From contig NZ_JACHJP010000001.1 of NCBI RefSeq assembly GCF_014203715.1, positions 372,001-436,000 on the forward strand: a stretch of 64,000 nucleotides of DNA. The letters run 5' to 3'. Positions within the stretch are counted from its first letter, which is position 1. Every line of letters begins with the position of its first letter. This DNA comes from Streptosporangium saharense. Lineage in GTDB: Bacteria > Actinomycetota > Actinomycetes > Streptosporangiales > Streptosporangiaceae. The position numbers were made by a program, and so were the translations under genes. This document shows positions 21,454-29,848 of this stretch, in pieces. Under the pieces are notes generated by a model. That model saw only the letters and a program-made list of their open reading frames with translations, did no database searches and had not been told where the DNA came from.

Positions 21454-21780
21454 TTACGCGCTTCGCCGGGCTTGGGCGGCGAGCCGAAGACGTTGACGAT
21501 CGGTGGGGCGGGGGCGAGCGAAGTCGGCGCGGTTGCCGTCCCAGCGGCGCTGGTTCAGCTCCGCGTAGGGGTGGGTGCGGGCCAGCTCGCGCACGTGCTT
21601 GGCCAGGTGAGCCCAGCGGTCGGCCATCTCGTGGTGGGCGTGGCCGTAGCCGGTCTCCCAGCCGGAACGGTGGCCGTCGCGGTAGCCCCGCTCGTAGGCG
21701 GCCCGTTCGCGGCGATGCTGTCCGTCGAGGTCGGCCACAAGCGCTGCCATGGTGCGGTAGAGACCGGTCGGGGCGGTCAT
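21454..21780 (-). CDS. Hypothetical AICE protein
   Basis: A 108-residue protein rich in Arg, His and Ala, with a YERGYRDGHRSGWETGYGHAHH-like segment (positions 28-50) suggesting a short coiled or metal-rich region. I do not recognise a family. Its ATG overlaps the stop of the upstream gene by four bases (ATGA), which supports real translation within the leftward operon. Confidence 0.6.
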   Translation of the reverse strand: MTAPTGLYRTMAALVADLDGQHRRERAAYERGYRDGHRSGWETGYGHAHHEMADRWAHLAKHVRELARTHPYAELNQRRWDGNRADFARPRPTDRQRLRLAAQARRSA

Positions 21781-22184
21781 GACGGCGCCTTCTCGGTGTG
21801 CAGGTCACTGCCGTACTCCGCGACCACCGGAACGGGCGTTTCGTCGGCCTGGTGGTCGTGGGCGTGCTCTCGGGCTGCGGACCGGGCGGCACGCATGCTC
21901 TCGTAGTTGCTGCCGGTCCATGGACAGTTGCCGCACCGCCAGGCGTAGCCGCTCCGGTGGGGGTTGGCCCAGATGTCGATTCCGAAGCCGACCACGACCA
22001 GCCCGGCGGGGATGGCGACGGTGGCGGCCAGGCGCTTGAGGAGGTCGGTCACGGCCGATGGGTTGGCGTGGACGGCCCGGCGGAAGTGTTCGCGGGCGGT
22101 GGTCAGGTCTCGGTCGTCGAGGGCGTCGAGGATGGCCTCGACCGCCTCGCTGTACGTGGCGGCGGATGGCTCAGAAGAGAGCAT
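21777..22184 (-). CDS. Hypothetical protein with C2H2-like zinc motif
   Basis: A 135-residue protein. An N-terminal helical part (residues 1-55) is followed by a hydrophobic segment (about 56-72) and a CGNCPWTG...HAHDH motif (two Cys, then His) that could bind zinc. Function unknown. It is coupled to genes on both sides by overlapping ends. Confidence 0.6.
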   Translation of the reverse strand: MLSSEPSAATYSEAVEAILDALDDRDLTTAREHFRRAVHANPSAVTDLLKRLAATVAIPAGLVVVGFGIDIWANPHRSGYAWRCGNCPWTGSNYESMRAARSAAREHAHDHQADETPVPVVAEYGSDLHTEKAPS

Positions 22185-22416
22185 CAGTGACCTCCTGGGG
22201 TGCGGGGCGGCGGAGCCCTCGGAAGGGGCGGACGACGCGGGAGCCGTCCGGGCGGCGGATCAGGACGTTGCGGGGGCCGGTGCCGCGGGTGGGCAGGCCC
22301 CGCCCGGACGGGGCGGGGTGCACGGTCACCGGGGTCGTCCCGGCCGGGCGGCTGCTCTGCCACCGGGCCAGGATGACAACGGGCTCCCCGCGTTCGTGGT
22401 AGGTGCGGCCGATCAC
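22171..22416 (-). CDS. Small hypothetical protein
   Basis: An 81-residue basic protein starting at GTG (VIGRTYHERGEPVVILARW). Its start overlaps the stop of the PAPS-reductase-like frame by four bases (GTGA), and its end overlaps the next gene by 14 bases. Pattern GPRNVLIRRPDGSRVVRPFRGLR suggests a small beta-rich fold. Family not recognised with certainty. Confidence 0.6.
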   Translation of the reverse strand: MIGRTYHERGEPVVILARWQSSRPAGTTPVTVHPAPSGRGLPTRGTGPRNVLIRRPDGSRVVRPFRGLRRPAPQEVTDALF

Positions 22417-23542
22417 GACGCGGCCTGGTGCACCGCGCGCAAGACGACGGTCTTGCCGCTGGTTGAGGCGGACAGCTGGACCACGGCGGAGGCGGCCGGG
22501 GACGCGCAAGCGGACGCAGCTGGGGCAAGTGGCGTTGTTGGGGTGAGGAGTCCCTGCTGGATCCAGGTGTCCATCAGGTCGGTCTGTCCGGCCAGGGGGG
22601 CCGGGCAGGAAGAGCACAGCCGTCCGGCGATGCTGCCGGGCTTGGGCTGGTTGCCGCCGGGTGGGGCCAGGCCCCACTTGCAGGCCGCGATCCCGGCCTG
22701 CTCGACCTGCTTTTCCAGGCTGCGGATGGTGTAGGCGGTCTGGGGTAGAAGAAGGCGATCTCGTCCAGCTCGCCGGGTTTGGCGTAGGCGCCGCACAGGC
22801 ATTCGCCGGACATGTGCAGGTGCTCAGCGACCGGGTTGCGCGGGATGAGGTGCCGGTCGCGGTATTCGCGCATCTGGGCGTTGGTCCAGTGCGCCAACGG
22901 CGAGCACCAGATGATCCCGCCGTCGGGGTCGATCTCCGCAGCGGTGCGGAAGCGGCGGTCGGATTCGTCCCAGCGCATCCCGGCCAGGTAGAGCACTTTT
23001 TGGGAGCGGCCGTGGGTGCCGATGATGGCGGCGCGGTTGCGCTGCAGGGGCTCGTTCTTCAGCCGCCGGTACATCACGCTGTGCCCGGCCGGGCCAGGAA
23101 AGCCTTTCCACACCGCCCGGATTCCGGCGTTGGGTCCGGTGCGGGCGATGACCTGGCCGAGTACGAGGTCTTCGTAGGAGTCGCGCGGGTGCAGCTCGCG
23201 TAGTGGCAGGTTCCAGGCGGCGGCGGTGTCGCGCACGTGCTGGCGGGTGTCGTCGATGCCGATGCCGGTGTTGACGTGCACCACCGCGTCATGGTGTGAG
23301 GAATCGAGGTAGGGGCGGACCAGGTGCAGCAACACCATGGAGTCGTTGCCGCCGGACACCAGCGCTTGGCGGGCCACGATCGGGTACCGGTCGAGAGCTT
23401 GAGCGATGATGTCGTGGCTACGGGCGATGGCCTGGTCCAGGGTGCGCAGCGGCGGCCGGGCAGAGGCCTTGGCCGGGCGGCCCGCGACCGCGTCCGGCAT
23501 GCCGGGCAACATTGGCATCACCATTTTTTGATGACGGCCCAT
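22413..23542 (-). pseudogene. PAPS-reductase-like (PP-loop) protein with an internal frameshift
   Basis: The PP-loop SGGNDSMVLLHL near residue 64 and later MRWDESDRR, CSPLAHWT and HMSGECLCGAYAKPGELDEIAFFYP mark a PAPS reductase/ATP-pyrophosphatase-like protein common in AICEs. After FFYP the natural continuation (QTAYTIRSLEKQVEQAG..., then paired cysteines) is in the -1 frame. The shift lies at a CCCC run (GGGG at 22742-22745 on the plus strand). The -1 frame ends in a GTGA overlap with the next gene, so it is the native end. Cause may be a one-base deletion, a sequencing error or recoding. Confidence 0.75.
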
Positions 23543-23618
23543 GAGGGCTCCTCAGTCCTGGGGTGGTCGAGGAAGGAGCCCTGACACCGGGGAGAGGCCC
23601 GGTGCCAGGGCAGCGGGG

Positions 23619-24023
23619 TTACTGGTCGTCTGGCTTCCGCTGGGCCTGCTTCTTGATCATGCGGACCTCGTCCACCGGGTCGATCGAGGTGTGGTCCGCT
23701 TTGGCCAGCGGAGTGAGCGGGAGCGTGTCGCCGTAGCGGCGGGCCAGTCCGGCGACCCAGGTGTCGATCTCCTCCTGAGTGGCCTGCTCGATCCAGGAGG
23801 GGATCTTCACCTCGCGAAGCTGCGGGTGCTGCTCCAGGATCGGCCCGGCGGACTCGGCCGCGACGCGGCCCAGCTGGTGGGACCACAGCGTCTCCCCCGC
23901 CATGAAGCACAGCATCGTGCCCATGTCCCCCACGGTGCGCACCAGCCTGCACCCGGTGGTGACGGACAAGATCTCCGCCAAGGTGAAAGCGCGAACCTGC
24001 GGGGCGGAGTCGGACTCGGACAT
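23619..24023 (-). CDS. DUF7736-like hypothetical protein
   Basis: A 134-residue protein with FTLAEILSVTTGCRLV at the start and MLCFMAGETLWSHQLGRVAAE, a pattern seen in phage and plasmid proteins annotated as DUF7736. No catalytic residues are apparent. It lies in the leftward AICE operon upstream of the PP-loop gene. Function unknown; the family name is from memory and moderately secure. Confidence 0.65.
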   Translation of the reverse strand: MSESDSAPQVRAFTLAEILSVTTGCRLVRTVGDMGTMLCFMAGETLWSHQLGRVAAESAGPILEQHPQLREVKIPSWIEQATQEEIDTWVAGLARRYGDTLPLTPLAKADHTSIDPVDEVRMIKKQAQRKPDDQ

Positions 24024-24066
24024 GGTTCCTCCTTGAGATGGAATGGATGTGCGGGACAGGAGCCGG

Positions 24067-24219
24067 TCAGGGCAGCCGGACCTCCAGGTAGACGCGGACC
24101 TGACGGCCGGTGCCCCGCGTCGGGTACGGCGCGGACACGTCGATCACGTCGAAGGTCTGCTCGATGCGTTCCACGGCCTGGGCGACCTCGTCGGGCAGGC
24201 CAAGAAGGCGGATTTTCAT
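24067..24219 (-). CDS. Small hypothetical AICE protein
   Basis: A 50-residue protein (MKIRLLGLPDEVAQAVERIE...) with a beta-alpha-beta-like pattern and a conserved-looking RQVRVYLEV C-terminus. ATG at 24219 has AAAGGACAC just upstream on the minus strand. It is too short for confident family assignment; codon use fits the neighbours. Confidence 0.6.
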   Translation of the reverse strand: MKIRLLGLPDEVAQAVERIEQTFDVIDVSAPYPTRGTGRQVRVYLEVRLP

Positions 24220-24230
24220 GCGGTGTCCTT

Positions 24231-24791
24231 TCAGAACTCGAACTCGAACTCGGCGACGGTGGAGGGGGCAGGCAGGGCGTAGGGGTCGATGGCGGCGGCC
24301 AACCGAACCCGAGCGGTCGTGATGCCGATGCGCAGGTGGTCCCGGAGAGTGAGGTAGGCGGCCTGCCATCGGGGGGTGCGGGTCTCGGTGGGGCGGGTGA
24401 GCAGCCAGCCGCACCGGCCGCACGTGCGGTAGAGGCCGTAGCGGAAGACAGCGCCCGTCTTGGCGGGCATGGTGACGGGTAGGTGGCCGGTGGCGGCGCA
24501 CGTGTGCTGTTCGGTGCAGGTCGGGCAGCGCCACTGCTGTGCCGCGACCTCGGGCGGCAGGAGAGGCGAGGCCGAAACGGTGTCGAGGGGGGCCGGTTCG
24601 GCGTCGAGGGCGCGTGTCCAGCCGGAGTAGGCCAGGGCGTACAGCATCCAGTCCGGGTCGATGTAGTAGGGCATGCCGTGCAGGCCGGACCCGTCGAGAC
24701 CGCATTCGTAGCAGGTGACGGAGATGAAGTTGGCGAGGTGGAAGCTGCGAGGCTGGTCGGCGGGCGGGTTCGGGACGGGGGCGGTGGTCAT
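24231..24791 (-). CDS. Hypothetical protein with several CxxC zinc ribbons
   Basis: A 186-residue protein with three cysteine pairs: CYECG near residue 27, CPTC near 89 and CGRCG near 125. Together with CAATGH these could form zinc ribbons. A C-terminal helical part ends in EFEFEF. I do not recognise the family. It lies between the 50-residue protein and the HU-like gene, all leftward. Confidence 0.65.
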   Translation of the reverse strand: MTTAPVPNPPADQPRSFHLANFISVTCYECGLDGSGLHGMPYYIDPDWMLYALAYSGWTRALDAEPAPLDTVSASPLLPPEVAAQQWRCPTCTEQHTCAATGHLPVTMPAKTGAVFRYGLYRTCGRCGWLLTRPTETRTPRWQAAYLTLRDHLRIGITTARVRLAAAIDPYALPAPSTVAEFEFEF

Positions 24792-24887
24792 GGCAGGGGC
24801 TCTCCCGGTCGTGAGGAGGCGGAGGAGGGTGCCCCGCCTTTTGGCGGGGCGGGATGACGGCGGTTGCGTTGTTTTGGTGGTGGGCTG

Positions 24888-25256
24888 TCAGATGAGCCGG
24901 GGCGGGCGCTCGGTGGATTGCCCGGCCGCGCGCCGGGCGGCCACGATGAGTTCGGTGTCGGCGGCGAACCACGGCACCGCGCCCCATTCGGGATCGTTCA
25001 CCGGCTGTCCGTTCTCATCGCGGGTCGGGTGGCCTGCCTGGTTCTGGAGACCGAACGCGCCGAACCCCTCCAGCCAGCAGACGACTCGCCCCATGTGGTG
25101 GTCGGCAGCGGCTTCTGTAAGGGTGCGCCGGATGGCCGTGAGAACGGCCGTGAGGGCAGCGTCGGCCTCGGCAGTACTCATGCCGGTGTCGACAGTGATC
25201 GCGTCGATGATCGCGGTGTTGGACTTGATCTCGTCGGTCTTGGTCGCGCTGTTCAT
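24888..25256 (-). CDS. HU/IHF-like DNA-binding protein
   Basis: The 122-residue protein keeps the HU layout: an N-terminal two-helix part (TAIIDAITVDTGMSTAEADAALTAVLTAI), then GFGAFGLQNQAG, TRDENGQPV and a VPWFAADTEL-like strand. The DNA-binding arm residues differ from chromosomal HU, so it is probably a divergent element-encoded version. The GTGACA array lies just upstream of its start and may be its promoter region or a bound site. Confidence 0.68.
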   Translation of the reverse strand: MNSATKTDEIKSNTAIIDAITVDTGMSTAEADAALTAVLTAIRRTLTEAAADHHMGRVVCWLEGFGAFGLQNQAGHPTRDENGQPVNDPEWGAVPWFAADTELIVAARRAAGQSTERPPRLI

Positions 25257-25284
25257 GTCTTCCCTTTCGCGGGTTTGGGGTGGT

Positions 25285-25428
25285 GTGACAGGCCGGGGGT
25301 GTCACGGCCGGGGGTTGGGGGAGGGAGTTACAGGTCAGCGGGGGTGTGACACCGTGACAGGAGCCCCGTGACACGGGCGTGACAGGGGTGTGACAGCGCC
25401 CGTGACAGGTGGCGTGACACCCGTGACA
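25285..25428. repeat. Phased GTGACA iteron array
   Basis: GTGACA occurs nine times on the plus strand (starts 25285, 25346, 25354, 25368, 25379, 25390, 25402, 25414, 25423) and once inverted (25301). Most steps in the dense part are 11-12 bp, near one helical turn. The array fills the non-coding gap between the translocase stop and the HU-like gene. Such arrays are typical of TraB-recognised clt sites, replication origins or operators; which applies is not known. Confidence 0.8.
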
Positions 25429-25543
25429 AGATCATTTCGGGGTGGGTGCTCTCCCCCACGCGCAGCCGCACACGAGGCGCCTCCGGAGGGTGGGGCGGCC
25501 CCGGCCGGTGGTCGCACCGGCGCCGCCCCCAGGGGCCGCTTGG

Positions 25544-27871
25544 TCAGGCAGCGCGGTCGTAGCCGTCGTCGCTGTCGCCTTCCAGCGGGGACAGGTCAGC
25601 GATGGTGAAGGTCCGGGTGGTCCCGGCCTTGCTCGCGGACAGGACACCGCGTTCGGTCAGGTCGGTCAGAACCTTGTAGATCCAGGGGCGGCTCAGGCCG
25701 CCCGTGCGGCGGATCGCGGTGAGTTCGTCATCGGTGGCGGTGAAGGTGCGCCGCCCGGTCTGGTGGCGGCGGCGCAGCCAGGCGTGGACGAGGTCGCGCG
25801 CCTGGACGGGGTCCATCTGGACGGTGGGGCCGTCGGCCTGCAGCGCGTCGGCCTCCGCCGGGGTCGGGGCCTGGACGGTGTCATCAGGCGTGGCGGTCAG
25901 GGACGGGTCGGGGTCGTCGAGCTGGGCCAGGGTGGCGGTGACGACGTCGCCGGTGGTGCGCAGCTGCTCGACAATCCCGGCCGCGGCGACGTCGTCGGCG
26001 CCGATCAAGACGGGCCGCTCGTCGGTGCCGGGGTGCGGGGCGCCGATGACGCCCTTGCGGTGCAACGCTTCCAGCAGGCGCAGGCAGTCATGCCGGTTGG
26101 CGCGTAGTCTGCGCTCCAGCAGGGCCGGGGAAGCCTGCTGGGTCGCGATGACGAGTGCGGCGGCCTCGGCCAGCAGGTCGGCAAACGCGGCGGCGAACTC
26201 CTCGGCCTCGTCCGGCTCCCCCTCGGCGGGAGGCGCGGGCGGCGTGGGCATGACGCTCTCTCCTGCGGTCGTGGCGGGTGCGGAGGTCGCAGGGACCGGG
26301 GTGGAGGGGCGGGCCAGCGCCGCGGTAAAGGCGTCCACCTTCTTGGCGGCGGCGGGGAAGGCGGCGGCGTGCGCGGCCATCGCGGCCCGCGCCTCGGCGC
26401 TACTACTGCCCCAGGTGAAGGTCCGCATCGGCATGGCGTAGTGGGTCGGGCGGACGCTCTTGCCATCCAGGTAGGCCATGCCGGGGTGGTGGTCCTCCCA
26501 CTCGTGCGGGGCGACGTCGGCCTTCTTCTGGCGGCTGCTGACCCCGTACCTGACGTCATCGGGATCCGACAGGCCGAAGCACATCTTGGCCATCTGGGAG
26601 CGGAAGATCGTGGGGATCTGCGTGTAGTCGGCGCGCTGCAGCGACAGGATCACACTCCCGCCCGCGGAGCGGATCTCCTTGAGGATCTCCCCCAGCAGCT
26701 CTTCGTCCTGGGCGCCCAGCTCGTTGACGAGCTTGGCGATCTCCTCGACGTGCAGGTACCAGTAGGTCAGGCCGCAGCCGGGCTCCCAGTTGCTGTAGCC
26801 GCGGCTGGCCAGCCACTTGGTGCGCTTGGGGATCTCGGCGTGCAGGGCGCGGATCAGCCCCACCGCCCCGGTCTTGGTGCTCTCGAACCGGTGCAGCCCC
26901 TCGCGCAGCGGCCCCATGGTCTGGTCGTCCTTGCTGATGTCGATGGAGAACACCGCGGCGTCGTGGCGGGTGATGATCTCCCCGATGATGTTCCACGCCC
27001 CGCCAATACTCTTGCCGGACCCGGTCATGCCCATGATCTGCAGGTGGTGGCCGACGAACCGGTACTGCACGTCGTCGCCGTCCTGGTAGAGCCCGATCCG
27101 CAAGGGTTTGTCGATGGAGGCGGCGGGGTGGGACGGGCCGGGCCAGGGGATCGGCTGGCGGATCGCGCGGGGGTTGGAGACGGTGAAGTGTGCTCGGTCG
27201 GCGCGGTCGTCGTCGCGGGAGACGGTGACGCTGCCGGGCGGCAGCTGCATGCCTGATTCGATCCGGTCCACGCTCTTGATGACGTCGTCGGCGGTCTTCT
27301 CGCCGGGCGGCAGCTGCATCTGCCCCTTGACCTTGTGCGAGGTGACCTCGGTGGCCCGCACCTTCGCGCCTTTGAGTCCGGCCTGCTCGCGGGCTCGGGC
27401 GAACAACGTCCCCAGCGCGTCCCCTGTGCCCTCGCCGTCACTATCGCCGCTGGTGTTGCGGATGACGGTGCGGATGTTCCAGGACAGGGCCAGGGTGGCG
27501 CCGCCGAAGAACAGGGCGCCGTTGACGACCGGCGTGCCGAGGCCGGTGATGGTGGCGGCGGTGAACCAGGCCGAGGCGGCGGCGGTGGTGGCGGTGGCGT
27601 GCAACCGGCCGATCAGGCGCCGCTGGTGCGTCACCGCCCATGTCAGGCCGGTCAGCACGGTGGAGCCGAGGGTGCAGCCGACTGCGGCCCACGTCACTGC
27701 GGGGGCTTGCCCCCACAGGGCGTGGGAGACGGCCCCGGCGGCGGCTTCGGCGCCGAGCACGGCCCACGGCGGCACCAGGACGCCGACCTTGGAGACGGCG
27801 GAGGCGGCCAGCCGGTCCATGGTGGCTTCCTGCACCACCTGCAGAGACGGGGCGGAACTCTTGCGGGCCAT
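25544..27871 (-). CDS. traB: FtsK/SpoIIIE-type conjugative DNA translocase (TraB)
   Basis: The 775-residue protein is the motor for conjugal transfer of double-stranded DNA. N-terminal hydrophobic segments (about residues 30-52, 58-80, 96-132) anchor it in the membrane. Walker A GMTGSGKS is at 281-288, a Walker B-like strand WYLHVEEIAKL follows, and a GSVILSLQRADY segment is typical of FtsK. A winged-helix domain at about 700-775 is suited to binding short repeats. ATG at 27871 overlaps the upstream gene's stop by one base; the open frame further upstream is a shadow. Confidence 0.88.
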   Translation of the reverse strand: MARKSSAPSLQVVQEATMDRLAASAVSKVGVLVPPWAVLGAEAAAGAVSHALWGQAPAVTWAAVGCTLGSTVLTGLTWAVTHQRRLIGRLHATATTAAASAWFTAATITGLGTPVVNGALFFGGATLALSWNIRTVIRNTSGDSDGEGTGDALGTLFARAREQAGLKGAKVRATEVTSHKVKGQMQLPPGEKTADDVIKSVDRIESGMQLPPGSVTVSRDDDRADRAHFTVSNPRAIRQPIPWPGPSHPAASIDKPLRIGLYQDGDDVQYRFVGHHLQIMGMTGSGKSIGGAWNIIGEIITRHDAAVFSIDISKDDQTMGPLREGLHRFESTKTGAVGLIRALHAEIPKRTKWLASRGYSNWEPGCGLTYWYLHVEEIAKLVNELGAQDEELLGEILKEIRSAGGSVILSLQRADYTQIPTIFRSQMAKMCFGLSDPDDVRYGVSSRQKKADVAPHEWEDHHPGMAYLDGKSVRPTHYAMPMRTFTWGSSSAEARAAMAAHAAAFPAAAKKVDAFTAALARPSTPVPATSAPATTAGESVMPTPPAPPAEGEPDEAEEFAAAFADLLAEAAALVIATQQASPALLERRLRANRHDCLRLLEALHRKGVIGAPHPGTDERPVLIGADDVAAAGIVEQLRTTGDVVTATLAQLDDPDPSLTATPDDTVQAPTPAEADALQADGPTVQMDPVQARDLVHAWLRRRHQTGRRTFTATDDELTAIRRTGGLSRPWIYKVLTDLTERGVLSASKAGTTRTFTIADLSPLEGDSDDGYDRAA

Positions 27872-28251
27872 CACAGTTCGACCTTTCCCTTGTAGTCCTT
27901 GCCCTTGGCGGAGCGCTGCTCCAGCGCCTGCAGCGCCTCCAGGAACTCCTGGCGGAACTGCAGGTTGAACTTGACCGCCTCGGCTGAGATCCCCTCGGCC
28001 AGCTCCTTCGCTTCGCGCAGGTGGCGTGCGACGCGCCAGGCGCGGGCGCGGATGTCGATGCCCAGCAGCAGCGGGTGCCCCTTGAGCTGCGTCATCGCCG
28101 ATTCGGCGGCCGCTTCGGCGTGGTTCAGCTCGCGGGCGACGTCGTGGGCGAAGAGCTGGGTGGCGACGGTGTAGGCGGTGATCTGGGCCGGAACCTTGCC
28201 GTGGAACTCGATCGCGGCGATCTCGTCCAGCCGCTGCTGTCCAGTCCCCAT
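27871..28251 (-). CDS. Small helical protein, paralogue A next to traB
   Basis: A 126-residue, largely helical protein whose stop overlaps the traB start (TGATG). Its middle aligns without gaps to the next upstream gene: shared features are an EF pair, AAESAM-like, KGHxLLxGxD and RVARxL motifs, and a C-terminal KF...R..F. The family is not recognised. Coupling to traB suggests a transfer accessory role. Confidence 0.7.
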   Translation of the reverse strand: MGTGQQRLDEIAAIEFHGKVPAQITAYTVATQLFAHDVARELNHAEAAAESAMTQLKGHPLLLGIDIRARAWRVARHLREAKELAEGISAEAVKFNLQFRQEFLEALQALEQRSAKGKDYKGKVEL

Positions 28252-28269
28252 GCGGGTCTCCTTCCGGGG

Positions 28270-28617
28270 TTAGGCGTTGGGGGTGAAGTGGCGGCGGTAG
28301 CTGCGGTGGAACTTCTCGCCGCGCTCCCCCAGCGCGGCCACCAGGGTCTGGGCGCGCTTGAGGCGCCGGGCCACCCGGCGGGCGCGGACTTTGGAGTCCA
28401 GGCCGAACAGCAGCGCGTGACCCTTCATGCTGCCCATGGCGGCTTCGGCGTCGGCGGCGGCGATCTCCAGCTCGACGTTCCACCGCTCGGCCAGGGCGGT
28501 CAGTGCCCGCCCGTAGGCGTGGAAGGCGACTCCCAGGGAGCCGGTGAACTCGACGCTGGACAGCTCGGTGATGCCGCGTCGGCTGATCGGGCGGTTGGTG
28601 TGGTTGGGGCGGCTCAT
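28270..28617 (-). CDS. Small helical protein, paralogue B next to traB
   Basis: A 115-residue helical protein, clear paralogue of the downstream 126-residue protein: both carry KGHxLLxGxD and RVARxL at matching positions. It starts at ATG 28617, overlapping the stop of the upstream membrane protein gene by four bases. Function unknown; a paired or hetero-oligomeric role beside the translocase is inferred. Confidence 0.7.
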   Translation of the reverse strand: MSRPNHTNRPISRRGITELSSVEFTGSLGVAFHAYGRALTALAERWNVELEIAAADAEAAMGSMKGHALLFGLDSKVRARRVARRLKRAQTLVAALGERGEKFHRSYRRHFTPNA

Positions 28618-28919
28618 CGCCAGACCTCCTTATCGGTGTCGATCACATCGGCCTCGACCACGTCACCGCTGGTGAAGCGGTCGGCGGCGGCCCGGCACTC
28701 ACCGGCGACGACGACGGCGAGGTGGCGCAGGGTCGGCAGCAGCGGCGGCCAACCGAGCAGTGCGCTGATTCCTTCGTCGGCGGCGGTGATCAGCAGCACC
28801 AGCAGCGCCCCCGCGATCCGAGCGAGGACCCGCACCCGCTGCCAGAAGCTCATCCACGGCCGGAAACGGGACGCGCCGGGCAGTGGCGCCACGCTGCGCT
28901 CCTCCTGGGGCAGGGGCAT
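28614..28919 (-). CDS. Small single-pass membrane protein
   Basis: A 101-residue protein with a hydrophobic segment at about residues 33-48 and an acidic C-terminus (VVEADVIDTDKEVW). No family is recognised. Both ends overlap neighbours by one to four bases, placing it firmly in the leftward transfer operon; a spread (Spd)-type accessory role is plausible. Confidence 0.62.
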   Translation of the reverse strand: MPLPQEERSVAPLPGASRFRPWMSFWQRVRVLARIAGALLVLLITAADEGISALLGWPPLLPTLRHLAVVVAGECRAAADRFTSGDVVEADVIDTDKEVWR

Positions 28920-29848
28920 CAGGCACCTCCGGCGAGGGCGTCACGGACGGCGCGGGCGTCGTCCATCCCGCAGCGCAGGGTGCGCTGAATCCGGGTCGCG
29001 CTCGGACTGTCGGGCAGTTCCCCGATCTGGATCAGGGCGCGGACGCGGTTCACGAGTTCGGTGTTTGTCCTGTACGTAGGGCCAGTAGGGGCGCCGGTAG
29101 GGGTGGGCTGGTCGAGGTGGGAGAAGGCGGCCAGGATGATCGGCAGGGCGGTGGTGATGGCGACCGCGACCACGGGGCCAAGGATGTGCAGCACCAGCCG
29201 GGCCAGGTTGAACGTCTCGGTGACGAGGGGTAGGTACGGCCAGGCGTTCATGCCGACGGTCAGGGTCAGAAACAGCCGTTCGACTTTGATCAGCGACCGG
29301 TCGTGCAGGATGTGGCCTCGGGTGCCGAGGTAGGCGCGGGCGCCGACCACGACGAGCAGGGCCAGCGACAGGAACGGCTCGACCAGCCAGGCGAACCACC
29401 ACACCGGCGACCCCACCGGGGCACCGTCGGCGGCGAAAGCCTGCACCCCGGCGGTGGACCAGGCCAGCGCGAGCGTCAGCGCCGTCAGCGCCACGCCGAC
29501 CAGTAGCCGCCGGACCCGCATGCTCTGGTAGATCCGCATGGCGGGGTCCTGGGCCAGCTCGGCCAGCCGTCCGGCCTCGTGCGCGGCCTGCCGCAACCGC
29601 CGCACCCGCGCGCTCTCCACCAGGAGAGGGGTGTCGTCATCCTGCAGTTCGGCCAGGCGGCGAGCCTCGGCGACCTCGGCCCGCAGCCGCCGCACTCGGG
29701 CGGTCTCCCCACTGACCTCCTCCCGATCAGTCTGGTCGGGGACATCGGCGGCAGGGAGGGGCGGGGGGTGCTGGGCGAGGTGGTGTTCCAGTGCGGCCAG
29801 TCCTCGGGAGACCTCGTCCGGGTCCGGGGTAGGGGTGATCAGGCTCAC
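28919..29848 (-). CDS. Spd-like (DUF2637-type) membrane protein
   Basis: The 309-residue protein has a helical, Arg/Glu-rich N-terminal part (two copies of an ARVRRLRxxxxEAxRLAEL unit near residues 50 and 82) followed by four hydrophobic segments (about 118-140, 155-175, 200-220, 225-250) and a soluble C-terminal part with an HTH-like tail. This resembles DUF2637/SpdB-type plasmid-spread proteins. GTG at 29848 overlaps the upstream gene's stop by four bases (GTGA), which fixes the start. Confidence 0.7.
   Translation of the reverse strand: MSLITPTPDPDEVSRGLAALEHHLAQHPPPLPAADVPDQTDREEVSGETARVRRLRAEVAEARRLAELQDDDTPLLVESARVRRLRQAAHEAGRLAELAQDPAMRIYQSMRVRRLLVGVALTALTLALAWSTAGVQAFAADGAPVGSPVWWFAWLVEPFLSLALLVVVGARAYLGTRGHILHDRSLIKVERLFLTLTVGMNAWPYLPLVTETFNLARLVLHILGPVVAVAITTALPIILAAFSHLDQPTPTGAPTGPTYRTNTELVNRVRALIQIGELPDSPSATRIQRTLRCGMDDARAVRDALAGGA

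Noticed and set aside
25285-25428. CRISPR array
   Set aside because: Units are 6 bp with 2-8-bp spacers in most cases, far too short for CRISPR, and no cas genes are present in the window.
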